64,000 nt of DNA from Flavobacterium arcticum. Its GTDB lineage: Bacteria; Bacteroidota; Bacteroidia; Flavobacteriales; Flavobacteriaceae. Of the stretch, positions 37,321 through 47,484 are shown in pieces; positions within the stretch are counted from its first letter, which is position 1, and each line of letters starts with the position of its first letter. The stretch lies in assembly GCF_003344925.1 (NCBI RefSeq), contig NZ_CP031188.1, forward strand, positions 1,052,501 to 1,116,500. Reading direction: 5' to 3'. The position numbers were made by a program, and so were the translations under genes. Under the pieces are notes generated by a model. It was not told the origin of the DNA, searched no databases, and saw only the letters and a program-made list of their open reading frames with translations.

Positions 37321-39015
37321 ATGCGCTGGACTTTAAAACCAAACCCCGATACTCAAAAAACACAACACCTTACCAAAGCATTAAATGTAGATAATACCAT
37401 TGCTACACTATTATTACAACGTGGTATTGAAACATTTGAAGAGGCGAAACAATTTTTCCGTCCGTCGTTAAGTGATTTGCACGATCCCTACCTAATGCGG
37501 GATATGGATAAAGCCGTGCAGCGCATTGAAACGGCTATTGCTAACGGCGAAAACATCTTGGTTTTTGGCGATTATGATGTAGATGGTACTACGGCGGTAT
37601 CGTTGGTATCGTCTTACCTTCGGTCGTACTACCCGAATGTAGATACTTATATTCCTGATAGGTATAAAGAAGGTTATGGCGTTTCTGTAGCGGGTATCGA
37701 CTATGCCGATGATAACGGCTGTATCTTAATAATAGCATTAGATTGTGGTATAAAAGCAATAGATAAAGTAGCCTATGCCAAGACTAAAGGCATCGACTTT
37801 ATTATATGCGACCATCACCGCCCTAGCGATACACTACCCAATGCAGTTGCGATACTCGACCCTAAGCGTGAAGATTGTAATTACCCTTATGACGAACTGT
37901 GCGGTTGCGGAGTAGGCTTTAAGCTGATACAAGCCTTGGGGGTAAACAGAGGGCAAACTATTAACCATTTAATCCCTTATCTCGACTTGGTAGCTACTGC
38001 TATTGCTGCCGATATTGTGCCTATAACAGGCGAGAACCGTACGCTGGCAAAATTTGGGTTAGAGGTTATTAATAGCCATCCAAGAGCAGGTATAAAAGCA
38101 CTAATACAAAATATAAAAAAGCCTACACTTACCATAAGCGATGTGGTGTTTACTATAGCACCACGCATTAATGCAGCAGGACGTATAAAGCATGGTAACG
38201 ATGCGGTGGCATTACTTACAGAATTTAACATGATGCAAGCAACTGAGTTTGCAGCACAAATTGAGGCTCTAAATGTCGATAGAAAAAACCTTGATAAACA
38301 AATTACAGCCGAGGCATTACTACAAATAGAGCGCAACAGCGAGCAAGATAAATATACTACGGTAGTATATAATAAGGAGTGGCACAAAGGTGTAATAGGT
38401 ATTGTGGCATCACGACTTATAGAAACCCATTACCGCCCTACGCTAGTGTTTACTAAAAGTGGCGATAAACTGGCAGCTTCGGCACGCTCTGTTTCAGGGT
38501 TCGATGTCTATAATGCCCTCGAAGCTTGTGCCGAACATATAGAACAGTTTGGCGGACACAAGTATGCTGCAGGACTTACGCTGCAAGAAGAAAACTATGA
38601 AGCATTCAAACAAAAATTTGAAGAAGTAGTAACGGCTACTATACATCCTGATATGCGTGTTCCTGAAATAAAAATAGATATGGAGCTGAATTTTGAGCAA
38701 ATAACGCCTAAGTTTAACAGGATACTAAAGCAGTTTGAGCCTTTTGGTCCAGGTAATATGTCGCCTATATTTTTAACTCAAGGTATAAAAGATACTGGTT
38801 TTGGTAAGCCTATAGGCGATGGTACTCATTTAAAACTCTTTGTGCAACAAGAAAATTCAGAAGGTTTTGCAGCGATAGGTTTTGGTTTGGCGAGTAAAAT
38901 GGAAATAGCTTGTAGCGGAGCTGCTTTTGATGCGGTTTATTCGGTAGATGAGAATACTTGGAACGGCGAAACTACCTTACAATTAAGGCTTAGGGATATA
39001 AAAAGTGAAAATTAA
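37321..39015 (+). CDS. recJ: Single-stranded-DNA exonuclease RecJ
   Basis: 5'-3' exonuclease used in recombination and mismatch repair. The 564-residue product contains the DHH-superfamily motifs FGDYDVDGTT (82-91), ALDCG, CDHHRPSD (163-170) and the DHHA1-type GGHKYAAGLTL near 417. Catalytic Asp and His residues for Mn2+ binding are intact. Length matches the usual 560-580. The C-terminal OB-like domain ends in LRLRDIK. Confidence 0.96.
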   Translation: MRWTLKPNPDTQKTQHLTKALNVDNTIATLLLQRGIETFEEAKQFFRPSLSDLHDPYLMRDMDKAVQRIETAIANGENILVFGDYDVDGTTAVSLVSSYLRSYYPNVDTYIPDRYKEGYGVSVAGIDYADDNGCILIIALDCGIKAIDKVAYAKTKGIDFIICDHHRPSDTLPNAVAILDPKREDCNYPYDELCGCGVGFKLIQALGVNRGQTINHLIPYLDLVATAIAADIVPITGENRTLAKFGLEVINSHPRAGIKALIQNIKKPTLTISDVVFTIAPRINAAGRIKHGNDAVALLTEFNMMQATEFAAQIEALNVDRKNLDKQITAEALLQIERNSEQDKYTTVVYNKEWHKGVIGIVASRLIETHYRPTLVFTKSGDKLAASARSVSGFDVYNALEACAEHIEQFGGHKYAAGLTLQEENYEAFKQKFEEVVTATIHPDMRVPEIKIDMELNFEQITPKFNRILKQFEPFGPGNMSPIFLTQGIKDTGFGKPIGDGTHLKLFVQQENSEGFAAIGFGLASKMEIACSGAAFDAVYSVDENTWNGETTLQLRLRDIKSEN

Positions 39016-39021
39016 TTTTTT

Positions 39022-39040
39022 ATTTAGAATGATTTTAAAT
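39022..39040. promoter_or_regulatory. Candidate regulator dyad (ATTTAGAAT-N-ATTYTAAAT)
   Basis: This 19-bp near-palindrome (one mismatch from ATTTAGAAT-N-ATTCTAAAT) lies directly upstream of a -7 box (TATTTTTG, 39048-39055). The same half-site occurs at the hmuT and hmuR promoters. An iron-responsive (Fur or DtxR-type) operator is inferred. Confidence 0.45.
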
Positions 39041-39071
39041 AATATTGTATTTTTGTTTAAAATCATCAGTA

Positions 39072-39425
39072 ATGAAAGAAATAGAACAGATATATCATAA
39101 TGACTTTGGTGTTGCATTTCACTGGGTAAAAGATGATGAGGTGTTAACAAGTAGGGTACAACTTATTTTTAAAGAAACAGGGTTTTATTTAGAACCTCAT
39201 GAACTTGATGAGTTTAAAATGCTGGTAAACGCTACTTGTACACAATATGACTGTAGCGATTGTTTTTATAAACAGTCTTGCCACAAGATGTTATTAAAAA
39301 CTCCTATTAATGAGGTAGACTTGGCAGTTACCCAAAAAGAACTTTATCTTATTAAAGATCTTATGGAGGGGGCTTTGTTTAACCTAAACCTGAACAATTA
39401 TATTAATAATCTGAGTAGTAATTAG
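39072..39425 (+). CDS. Small Cys-cluster hypothetical protein
   Basis: This 117-residue cytoplasmic protein starts MKEIEQIYHNDFGVAFHW. The earlier in-frame start at 39045 precedes the likely -7 box and is rejected. The centre has the cluster CTQYDCSDCFYKQSC, four cysteines in a spacing that could hold a metal or a small Fe-S cluster. I recognise no named family. A dyad like those at the heme promoters lies upstream, so iron-dependent expression is possible. Its last four bases overlap lpxH on the other strand. Confidence 0.65.
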   Translation: MKEIEQIYHNDFGVAFHWVKDDEVLTSRVQLIFKETGFYLEPHELDEFKMLVNATCTQYDCSDCFYKQSCHKMLLKTPINEVDLAVTQKELYLIKDLMEGALFNLNLNNYINNLSSN

Positions 39426-40174
39426 TTTTTAAATTCTTTTAGCTCAAAATTTTTACCATCAAAAACACCGTAGGTAAAATAGCCTATCCAGTCGCCTAGA
39501 TTTATGTATTTTGAGTTTTCGCCTACATTTATAGTCATAGGTAAGTGACGATGCCCAAATATAAAATAATCGTAGTGTTTAGTTTCTAGTTTGCGTTTAC
39601 TGTATAGTACTAGCCATTCGTTTTCTTCGCCTAAAAACTTCACGTCTTCATCGCCAGAAATCAACTTATTTTTAACCGAGAGGTATTGCCCTAGCCTTAC
39701 GCCAACGTCAGGGTGCAACCACCTAAATAGCCATTTTGAAAAAGGATTGGTAAAAACCTTTTTCATTCGTTTATACCCTTTATCGCCAGGTCCTAAACCG
39801 TCGCCATGCCCTATAAGGAAAAGTTTGTTATTAAAAGTAAATTCTTGCGGACGATGATATACAGGTATATTGAGTTCTTTTTCAAAATAATCATCCATCC
39901 ATAAATCATGATTGCCAATAAAAAAATAGATAGGAATGCCCGAATCTCTCAATTCAGCAAGCTTACCTAATACCCTTACAAAACCTTTTGGTACTACGGT
40001 TTTATATTCAAACCAAAAGTCAAAAAGGTCACCTAAAAGAAAAATAGCCTCGGCATCTTTTTTTACTTCATCTAGCCAAGCTACAAATTTTTGTTCTCTC
40101 GGGAAACTTTTTTCGGGTGTAGGTGCTCCAAAATGTTGATCGGATGCAAAGTATATTTTTTTGGTATCAGTCAT
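39422..40174 (-). CDS. UDP-2,3-diacylglucosamine diphosphatase LpxH-like
   Basis: This 250-residue calcineurin-type metallophosphatase would hydrolyse UDP-2,3-diacylglucosamine to lipid X in lipid A synthesis. Metal-binding motifs are in order: SDQHFG (11-16), GDLFDFW (48-54), GNHD (87-90), GHGDG (122-126) and FGHRH (206-210). This pattern and YFIFGHRHLP favour LpxH/YbbF. The first motif has Gln (DQH) in place of the more usual Leu or Thr. A minus-strand -7 box TATCTTTG lies at 40193-40200. Confidence 0.88.
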   Translation of the reverse strand: MTDTKKIYFASDQHFGAPTPEKSFPREQKFVAWLDEVKKDAEAIFLLGDLFDFWFEYKTVVPKGFVRVLGKLAELRDSGIPIYFFIGNHDLWMDDYFEKELNIPVYHRPQEFTFNNKLFLIGHGDGLGPGDKGYKRMKKVFTNPFSKWLFRWLHPDVGVRLGQYLSVKNKLISGDEDVKFLGEENEWLVLYSKRKLETKHYDYFIFGHRHLPMTINVGENSKYINLGDWIGYFTYGVFDGKNFELKEFKN

Positions 40175-40400
40175 TTACTGTAAATCAGATTTCAAAGATA
40201 GTAAGAGTATTTTATTAAATAAAGCATACTCTGTTTATCGTTTAAAAATCAAGAATTAAATTTATATTCATAACAAAACACAATAATTTTGTTTTTTTTA
40301 AGAAAAAAATAAACAATGTATAATTTTTATCATGAATGATTGATTTATTTTCTTTAATTTTCGTGTTCTTAAACATAAACTAAATTAAACGTAAATTTCT

Positions 40401-43400
40401 ATGAAAAAAATTACCTTAATGTTTTTCATGCTATTATCATCTTTGTGCGTTTTTGCACAAGGACTTCCTTTGGAGGGATTTGATACTCCAAGTGTATTTC
40501 CTCCTGCGGGGTGGGAAACATATGATAATGGTATAGGACCCGCTGCTTCTTGGGAACAAGCCGATGGAGGTGTTACTCAGCCGGCATACAGCCCTGATCA
40601 TGCTGCATATCTTAACAAAGAGAACGTAGCAACAGGTATTCCTGAAGACTGGTTAATAACCCCTTCATTTACAGTTCCGGTTAATCCGCAACTTCGTTTC
40701 TGGTCAAGACTTACTCTTGGTGGAGATAATGGTACTGTATATCGTATAATGATATCAACAGTTAATACTGGTGCTATTGACCCGAATGATTATACTAATA
40801 TTCAGGAATGGACAGAACTTGAAATTAACCCATCGCAAACTACTTATACTGAAAAAGTAGTAGTTATTCCTGCTACATATGAAGGTCAGGATGTGCGTAT
40901 TGCTTTTGTAATGGCTGGAGACAACGGTGACCGTTGGCTAGTTGATGATGTAATGGTAGTAGAACAATGTTTAGATCCTACAGATCTAGCTGTAGATACT
41001 GCTGGTCTTGACTCTGCAACACTTACTTGGTCTAACCCAGGTGGAGCTACATCTTGGGAAGTAATTGTGCTTCCTGCTGCGGCTATTCCAAACGTTACAG
41101 GTATAACTTATAACGGTGCTCCACCGTATGTTGCTACAACGCTTTATGATAGTACACCTCTTGAAGAGAATACAGATTATAAATATTATGTTCGTGCACT
41201 ATGTAGTGATGATTCAAGTAGCGAACTAATAGGACCATTTTTATTTAGTACAGTAGCACTTGGAGAAACATGTGGTGCTCCAATAGAGATTGCTACATTA
41301 CCTTACTCTACTACTGATGATACTTCTAATTATGGAGATGATTATAACGGAACTCCAGGGGCATCTGGCTGTGGTAGTACATTTGGATACCTTAATGGAG
41401 ATGATGTAGTATATTCTTATACAGCTACTGCTGATGGTGTTATTAGCGCAGATATGAATAATACGGGTACTTATGCCGGTTTATTTGTTTATGATGATTG
41501 TGATGATATTGGTGTTGAATGTATTGCTGGAGGAGTAGGAGGTTTTGCTGCTACACCTGTTAGTATACCATCATTAGCAGTTACTGCTGGTACAACTTAC
41601 TATTTTGTAATATCTACATGGGCTGCTCCACAAAGTACGCCATACACACTTATAATACAGCAAGTATTTTGTGCGCCACCAGTAGGCGAGCCTACAACAA
41701 GCATAACGCAAACTACTGCTAATGTATCTTGGACAAACCCAAGTGGTGCTACCTCATGGGAAATAGTTTTACAAGCTCCAGGTGCAGGTATTCCTGCTGG
41801 TTCTGGAGATGTTGTAACAACAAATGTAAATCATCCTTTAACAGGACTTACAGAGTCTACATTATATGAGTATTATGTAAGAGCCGATTGTGGCGATGGT
41901 AACTTTAGTGCATGGGCTGGTCCTTATATTTTTGGAACAACTTGTGGAGCACTGACAGTTCCTTTCTACGAAGGTTTTAACGCCGACTCTACTACAGAGT
42001 TATGTTGGACAGTATTAAATAACAATGCTGATAATGATCAGTGGGATATGAATTATGGTTTTAACTCTTTTGAAGGAGATCAATCAGCAATTATGCTTAC
42101 TGATGGTAATGGTGGTAATAACGACGATTGGTTAATTTCACCTACTCTTACTCTTACAGGTAACCAAAGGCTAAAATTCCATCAAAGAGTACAATCGTCA
42201 TTCGAACCGAATGATTTTGAAGTACTTGTTTCTACTACAGGTGCTGATCCTGCCGATTTTACAATGACATTAATACCTCTTGCAACATACAGTAATACTA
42301 CTTATGTAGAGTATATGGTAAATATAGTAGATGGTACTAATACACCACTATCTGGTAACGTAAATATTGCATGGCATGTGCCTAACGGAGGTCTTGACGG
42401 ATGGAGACTTTATATTGATAATGTAATTGTTGAAGATATACCATCTTGTCCAGATCCTACAGGTTTGATGGCAGGTAACCTTCAGCCTACATCGGCAGAT
42501 CTTTCTTGGACAGCTGGCTTTAACGAGACAGCATGGGAAATTGTAGTACAAGCCCCTGGTACAGGAGAGCCAACTGCAGCAGGTATAGCTGTAACAACAG
42601 ATCCAGAATATGCAGCAACAGCGCTTACATCTAATACAACTTATGAGTATTATGTAAAAGCAAATTGTGGTGTTGATGATCTTAGTAACTGGGTAGGTCC
42701 GTTTGAGTTTACAACGGCTTGCGACCCATTCCCAGTTCCTTTCTTTGAAGGGTTTAATTCAGATTCTACTACGCAAAACTGTTGGACAGTTTTAGATGAA
42801 AATGGTGATGGCGATACATGGAACATGGATTATGCTTTTAACTCTTTCGAAGGAGACCAATCGGCAGCAATTACTACAGATTTTAATAACGGAAATAATA
42901 ATGACTGGTTAATTTCTCCTACTATTACACTTACGGGTAATCAAAGGCTGAAATTCCACCAAAGAGTACAATCGACATTCGAACCGAATGATTTCGAGGT
43001 GTTATTATCTACTACAGGAACTGATGTTGCTAACTTTACATTAGAGCTTGTTCCTTTAGCAGATTATAGTAACACAAACTATGTAGAGTATATCGTAAAC
43101 CTTGTAGATGTATCAAATGTGCCAATAACAGGTAATGTAAATATTGCATGGCATGTACCTAATGGAGGTCTTGATGGATGGAGATTGTTTATTGATAATG
43201 TAATTATAGAAGATATACCAACGTGTCCAGACCCAACAGATTTAGAAGTTTTAAGTGCAGCTAATATTTCGGCAGATATTGCTTGGGAGCCTGGCTTTAC
43301 TGAAACAGCATGGGAAATTGTAGTACAAGCACCTGGTACAGGTGAGCCAACTACCCCAGGCGATGCTGTAACAGGTGACCCAGAGCACACAGCAACAGGT

Positions 43401-46400
43401 CTTACGCCAAATACTGAATATGAAGTATATGTAAGAGCAAATTGTGGCGTTGATGATCTTAGCAACTGGATAGGTCCAATTACTTTTGTAACAGCTTGCG
43501 ATCCGTTTACAGTTCCTTTCTATGAAGGGTTTAATACAGATTCTGAAACGCAAAACTGTTGGTCAGTAGTAAATGGAAATGGAGATTTTGATTTATGGGA
43601 TATGGATTATAATTTTAATCCTTTTGAAGGTGACCAATCTGCTGTAATGTATACAGATTTTAATAATGGAAATAATGACGATTGGTTAATTTCTCCAACA
43701 ATAATTCTAACAGGTAATCAAAGGCTGAAATTCCACCAAAGAGTACAATCTTCATTTGAACCGAATGATTTTGAGGTGTTGTTATCTACTACAGGAACTG
43801 CTCTTGCTGATTTTACGGTAGAGCTTGTGCCTATTGCTACTTATGATAATACAGATTATATAGAGTATATTGTACTTCTTGATGATGCAGCAGATGCATT
43901 AATATCTGGCAACGTAAATATTGCATGGCATGTACCTAATGGCGGTCTTGACGGATGGAGGTTATATATTGATAATGTAATTATACAAGATATACCAACG
44001 TGTCCTGAGCCAATTGATTTAGTGGCTGCAAACCCAACACTTACTTCAATAGATCTTAGCTGGACACCATCTGGATCTGAAGATACTTGGGAAGTTGTGG
44101 TACAAGCACCTGGTACAGGTGAGCCAACTGATGAAACAGAGGTTACTGTTGTAACAGAAAATCCTTATACGTATGAAGGGCTTGACCCATCTACTCCTTA
44201 TGAGTTTTATGTAAGAGCTGTTTGTGCTGATGACGATTCTAGTTATTGGTCAGGACCAATTGTTTTTGTAACCGAAATAGCTAATGACGATTGTGATGGC
44301 GCTATAGATGTTCCTGTTAATCCAGATGCTGAGTGTGTCGATTTTGTATCGGGTACTATTACTGGTGCTACAGGATCGGGAGTAACTCAAACATGTATTA
44401 CATGGACAGATATTGATTTTGATGTATGGTATTCATTTGTAGCAGAGGTAAACACACATAGTGTGACTATAGATAATGTTGTTGGAGGTGCATTCTTACA
44501 GCAAATAATTTTCGAAGGAGACGATTGTGGTAATCTTACCCAATTAGCTTGTGGAGGTGTTAACCAAACAGTAACAGGTCTTATTCCTGGTAATACTTAC
44601 TACGTTATGGTATATACTACCTTCTTAAGTAATCCGTTAGCATTAACAAGTTTTGATGTTTGTGTAAAAACACCAGAACCACCTATTACAGTTAATGATA
44701 CGGAGTATACTATAGAGGAACTAGTACAAGATGTACTTATAGGTATTGATTGTGCTATTGTATCAAATGTTACTTCAACATCTGGTTCAGATTTTGGACA
44801 GGCGAACAGTATTGGTTATTTCGACCAAAATGGATCGGCATTTCCTTTCACAAACGGTATAGTAATGGCAACTGGTGGTATAACTGAGGCGCCAGGCCCA
44901 TGGCCAGGAGCGGCTACTTTTGATAATTCACTATGGCCAGGTGATGCAGATCTTTCAGCAATTATTGCAGAGGGAGGAAATACAGGAACATTAGTTAATG
45001 CATCTATACTTGAATTTGATTTTGTTCCGTTTACAGATCAAATAAGCTTTAACTTCTTATTTGCATCGAATGAATATGGTACTTTCCAGTGTAATTACTC
45101 TGATGCTTTTGCTTTTATACTAACAGGTCCTACTACAGCTGTAGATGGTGATAACTTGGCTGTAATTCCGGGTACTACAATACCAGTGTCGGTTGTTAAT
45201 ATTAGAGACAATCAATATAATACACTCTGTGAGTCTGTAAACGAAGGTTACTTTGGGCAATATAACCCAGATAATCCAGAGGCGTCATCAATAGGTTATA
45301 ATGGTCAAACCATTCCAATGGTTGCATCTGCACCAGTAACCCCAGGAGAAACTTACCATATTAAATTGGTAATCGCAGATTATGGTCCGTTTGGAGCTGA
45401 CTCGAGTGTAAACTCAGCGGTTTTCCTTGACGGAGGTAGTTTTGCAATTGGCGCACCAGATTTAGGAGACGATTTAACTATCGAGGGTGGTAATGCAGCT
45501 TGTGATGGTGAAGAAATTGTTCTTGATACAGAAATGGATCCAGATGTATATGACTTTACATGGTTCTTAGATGGTATACCTATTGACGGAGAAACAGGAG
45601 CTAGTTTAACTGTTACAGAAAGTGGTAGTTATTTAGTAGAAGTTTTATTTGAAAATACAAACTGCTCTGTAGATGCCGAAAAAACTATTGAATTTTACGA
45701 TCCTATTATAGCTGATGATCCTCAAAACTTAACAGCTTGTTCTACAGGCGAAGATGTTACTTTTGATCTTACTGAGAGTTTAGACGGTATGATGGATGAT
45801 ACAACAGGTTACAGCTTTACGTTCTACGCTTCTCAAGAAGCGGCAGAACTTGGTTTAGATGACAGCCTACCAGAATCGTACACTACAAATACTAGTGAAA
45901 CTATTTTCATTAGAATAGATCAAGATGGTTCTGAATGTTATTTAATTAAGTCGTTTGAAATAATACTATCTAACATACCACCAGCATTTACAGTAACAGA
46001 AGATGTTACGGTATGCGAAGGAACACCAGTAACACTTGAAGTGTTTGCAGGAAACTTTGACCCTAACGCTCCAGATGTAGAATACTCTTGGATGTTAGAT
46101 GGCGATGACCTTAGTCTTACTACACAATCTATAACCGTAACTGTAGGGGGTACTTATGAAGTAACCGTAAACAATGCAGGATGTGTAGGAAGCCAAGAAA
46201 TAGAGGTAATAACAGTACCAACACCTGTAGCCGATGTATTGGCAAATGTAACAGCTTGTGATAGCTATACACTTGAAGCACTTACAGTAGGTAATTACTT
46301 TACAGAAACTGGAGGAGCAGGAACACCGTTAGCCGCAGGTGATGTAGTAACAAGTACACAAACAATCTATATCTATGCAGAAAGTGGTACAACGCCAAAC

Positions 46401-47171
46401 TGTACAAACGAAAGCCAGTTTGAAGTAATGATTACTCCAAGCCCTGAGTTTGACTTAGGTGGTCCTTATAATGTATGTATTGTGAGTAATGCTGTTATTA
46501 CAGTAACACCAGGTAACTATAATAGTGCCGACGCAAGCTATGCATGGACATTTAACGATGCACCAATAGCCGATACAGGAGCAAGCCTTCAAGCTACCGA
46601 TTTCGGTACCTATGGAGTAACGGTAACTGTGGGAGACTGTTCTAGCACGCAAAGTGTTGCTGTAACACAAGACACTAATGCTGTTGCTGTAATGTTTGAA
46701 GAAGGTTGTGAAAGCGGTGACTATATGATAACTGTAATGGATATCGATGGTTCATTTAACCCTGACACAGCAACAATTACATGGACAGGTCCAGATAACT
46801 TCTCTGAAACAACGCAAACAGTTACTGTGCCTTCAGCAGGTCTTTATACTGTAACAATAGAAACCCTAGAAGGTTGTATTGGCGGAACAGATGTTAATGT
46901 ATTAGATACTAGTTGTTTTATACCAAGAGGTATATCGCCAAACAATGATGGTATGAACGATAATTTTGACCTTACCTCACTAGATGTTAGAAGAATAAGC
47001 ATCTTTAACCGTTATGGTAAAGAAGTCTTTAGTTATGGTGTTTATACTAACCAATGGTACGGACAAACCGATGGTGGTGATGAACTCCCAACTGGTACGT
47101 ATTTCTACTCGATAGAGCGTAGCAATGGCGAAAGCAAAACAGGATGGGTTTACATTAATAGAGAGGAATAA
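40401..47171 (+). CDS. Giant T9SS type B adhesin with three tandem MAM/FnIII repeats
   Basis: This 2256-residue surface protein has a signal peptide (about 1-19). Visible regions are a MAM/cleaved-adhesin domain (20-190), FnIII (191-290), a PPC-like domain (295-420), FnIII (425-514), and three tandem repeats of 259, 259 and 260 residues starting at 515, 774 and 1033. After these come another PPC-like region, a choice-of-anchor L domain (about 1427-1690), Ig/PKD-like domains, and a type B sorting domain (about 2172-2256) with FIPRGISPNNDGMND, IFNRYGKEVF and TGTYFYSIE. It is exported by the type IX system and held on the surface with its PorP/SprF partner, encoded after it. Likely role is adhesion or gliding. 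Confidence 0.93.
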   Translation: MKKITLMFFMLLSSLCVFAQGLPLEGFDTPSVFPPAGWETYDNGIGPAASWEQADGGVTQPAYSPDHAAYLNKENVATGIPEDWLITPSFTVPVNPQLRFWSRLTLGGDNGTVYRIMISTVNTGAIDPNDYTNIQEWTELEINPSQTTYTEKVVVIPATYEGQDVRIAFVMAGDNGDRWLVDDVMVVEQCLDPTDLAVDTAGLDSATLTWSNPGGATSWEVIVLPAAAIPNVTGITYNGAPPYVATTLYDSTPLEENTDYKYYVRALCSDDSSSELIGPFLFSTVALGETCGAPIEIATLPYSTTDDTSNYGDDYNGTPGASGCGSTFGYLNGDDVVYSYTATADGVISADMNNTGTYAGLFVYDDCDDIGVECIAGGVGGFAATPVSIPSLAVTAGTTYYFVISTWAAPQSTPYTLIIQQVFCAPPVGEPTTSITQTTANVSWTNPSGATSWEIVLQAPGAGIPAGSGDVVTTNVNHPLTGLTESTLYEYYVRADCGDGNFSAWAGPYIFGTTCGALTVPFYEGFNADSTTELCWTVLNNNADNDQWDMNYGFNSFEGDQSAIMLTDGNGGNNDDWLISPTLTLTGNQRLKFHQRVQSSFEPNDFEVLVSTTGADPADFTMTLIPLATYSNTTYVEYMVNIVDGTNTPLSGNVNIAWHVPNGGLDGWRLYIDNVIVEDIPSCPDPTGLMAGNLQPTSADLSWTAGFNETAWEIVVQAPGTGEPTAAGIAVTTDPEYAATALTSNTTYEYYVKANCGVDDLSNWVGPFEFTTACDPFPVPFFEGFNSDSTTQNCWTVLDENGDGDTWNMDYAFNSFEGDQSAAITTDFNNGNNNDWLISPTITLTGNQRLKFHQRVQSTFEPNDFEVLLSTTGTDVANFTLELVPLADYSNTNYVEYIVNLVDVSNVPITGNVNIAWHVPNGGLDGWRLFIDNVIIEDIPTCPDPTDLEVLSAANISADIAWEPGFTETAWEIVVQAPGTGEPTTPGDAVTGDPEHTATGLTPNTEYEVYVRANCGVDDLSNWIGPITFVTACDPFTVPFYEGFNTDSETQNCWSVVNGNGDFDLWDMDYNFNPFEGDQSAVMYTDFNNGNNDDWLISPTIILTGNQRLKFHQRVQSSFEPNDFEVLLSTTGTALADFTVELVPIATYDNTDYIEYIVLLDDAADALISGNVNIAWHVPNGGLDGWRLYIDNVIIQDIPTCPEPIDLVAANPTLTSIDLSWTPSGSEDTWEVVVQAPGTGEPTDETEVTVVTENPYTYEGLDPSTPYEFYVRAVCADDDSSYWSGPIVFVTEIANDDCDGAIDVPVNPDAECVDFVSGTITGATGSGVTQTCITWTDIDFDVWYSFVAEVNTHSVTIDNVVGGAFLQQIIFEGDDCGNLTQLACGGVNQTVTGLIPGNTYYVMVYTTFLSNPLALTSFDVCVKTPEPPITVNDTEYTIEELVQDVLIGIDCAIVSNVTSTSGSDFGQANSIGYFDQNGSAFPFTNGIVMATGGITEAPGPWPGAATFDNSLWPGDADLSAIIAEGGNTGTLVNASILEFDFVPFTDQISFNFLFASNEYGTFQCNYSDAFAFILTGPTTAVDGDNLAVIPGTTIPVSVVNIRDNQYNTLCESVNEGYFGQYNPDNPEASSIGYNGQTIPMVASAPVTPGETYHIKLVIADYGPFGADSSVNSAVFLDGGSFAIGAPDLGDDLTIEGGNAACDGEEIVLDTEMDPDVYDFTWFLDGIPIDGETGASLTVTESGSYLVEVLFENTNCSVDAEKTIEFYDPIIADDPQNLTACSTGEDVTFDLTESLDGMMDDTTGYSFTFYASQEAAELGLDDSLPESYTTNTSETIFIRIDQDGSECYLIKSFEIILSNIPPAFTVTEDVTVCEGTPVTLEVFAGNFDPNAPDVEYSWMLDGDDLSLTTQSITVTVGGTYEVTVNNAGCVGSQEIEVITVPTPVADVLANVTACDSYTLEALTVGNYFTETGGAGTPLAAGDVVTSTQTIYIYAESGTTPNCTNESQFEVMITPSPEFDLGGPYNVCIVSNAVITVTPGNYNSADASYAWTFNDAPIADTGASLQATDFGTYGVTVTVGDCSSTQSVAVTQDTNAVAVMFEEGCESGDYMITVMDIDGSFNPDTATITWTGPDNFSETTQTVTVPSAGLYTVTIETLEGCIGGTDVNVLDTSCFIPRGISPNNDGMNDNFDLTSLDVRRISIFNRYGKEVFSYGVYTNQWYGQTDGGDELPTGTYFYSIERSNGESKTGWVYINREE
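41943..44276 (+). repeat. Three tandem 777/777/780-bp repeats in the adhesin gene
   Basis: Units start at 41943, 42720 and 43497. Each encodes a MAM-like domain with GNQRLKFHQRVQ, EPNDFEVL and NIAWHVPNGGLDGWRL, then an FnIII domain with VVQAPGTGEPT. The MAM parts are the most conserved at nucleotide level. Confidence 0.9.
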
Positions 47172-47179
47172 AACTAAAG

Positions 47180-47210
47180 AGACGCTTCCTGTTAACCACA
47201 GGAAGTGTCT
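47180..47210 (+). terminator. Hairpin after the adhesin gene
   Basis: AGACGCTTCCTGT pairs with ACAGGAAGTGTCT (one G-T pair) around a five-base loop, followed by a T-rich run. It may attenuate read-through into porP. Confidence 0.7.
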
Positions 47211-47484
47211 TCTTTATCATTTGTATAAAAACACAACATTAATTATTTGTTTTTTTAGCGTTATTTTTATTACAGAGCATTAAAAAAAACTTTAAAAATT
47301 GTACTAAATTCAGTTTATTTTATTTTTTTTGAACTCTTTTTAAACGGGTTCTTTTAGATTTATAAAATTTAGTGGTAGTATTTATCTTGTTTTTAATTTA
47401 ACACTTACTACTATTAAGTTTTCCATTTATTTTAATTACCTTCAACAACGGGAAAAACAATTGAATATTAGTTAATACACACAC
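47211..47484. other. AT-rich spacer between adhesin and porP genes
   Basis: This very AT-rich interval follows the adhesin hairpin within the 313-bp gap between the genes. I see no open frame, repeat or full promoter match, although it must carry the start site for porP if the hairpin terminates. Confidence 0.5.

Noticed and set aside
43079..43553. Minus-strand frames of 128 and 100 residues in the adhesin repeats
   Set aside because: They recur opposite conserved repeat coding and show no independent features.
41943..44276. Regular repeats that could be read as a CRISPR-like array
   Set aside because: Units are about 780 bp, coding, in frame and without spacers.
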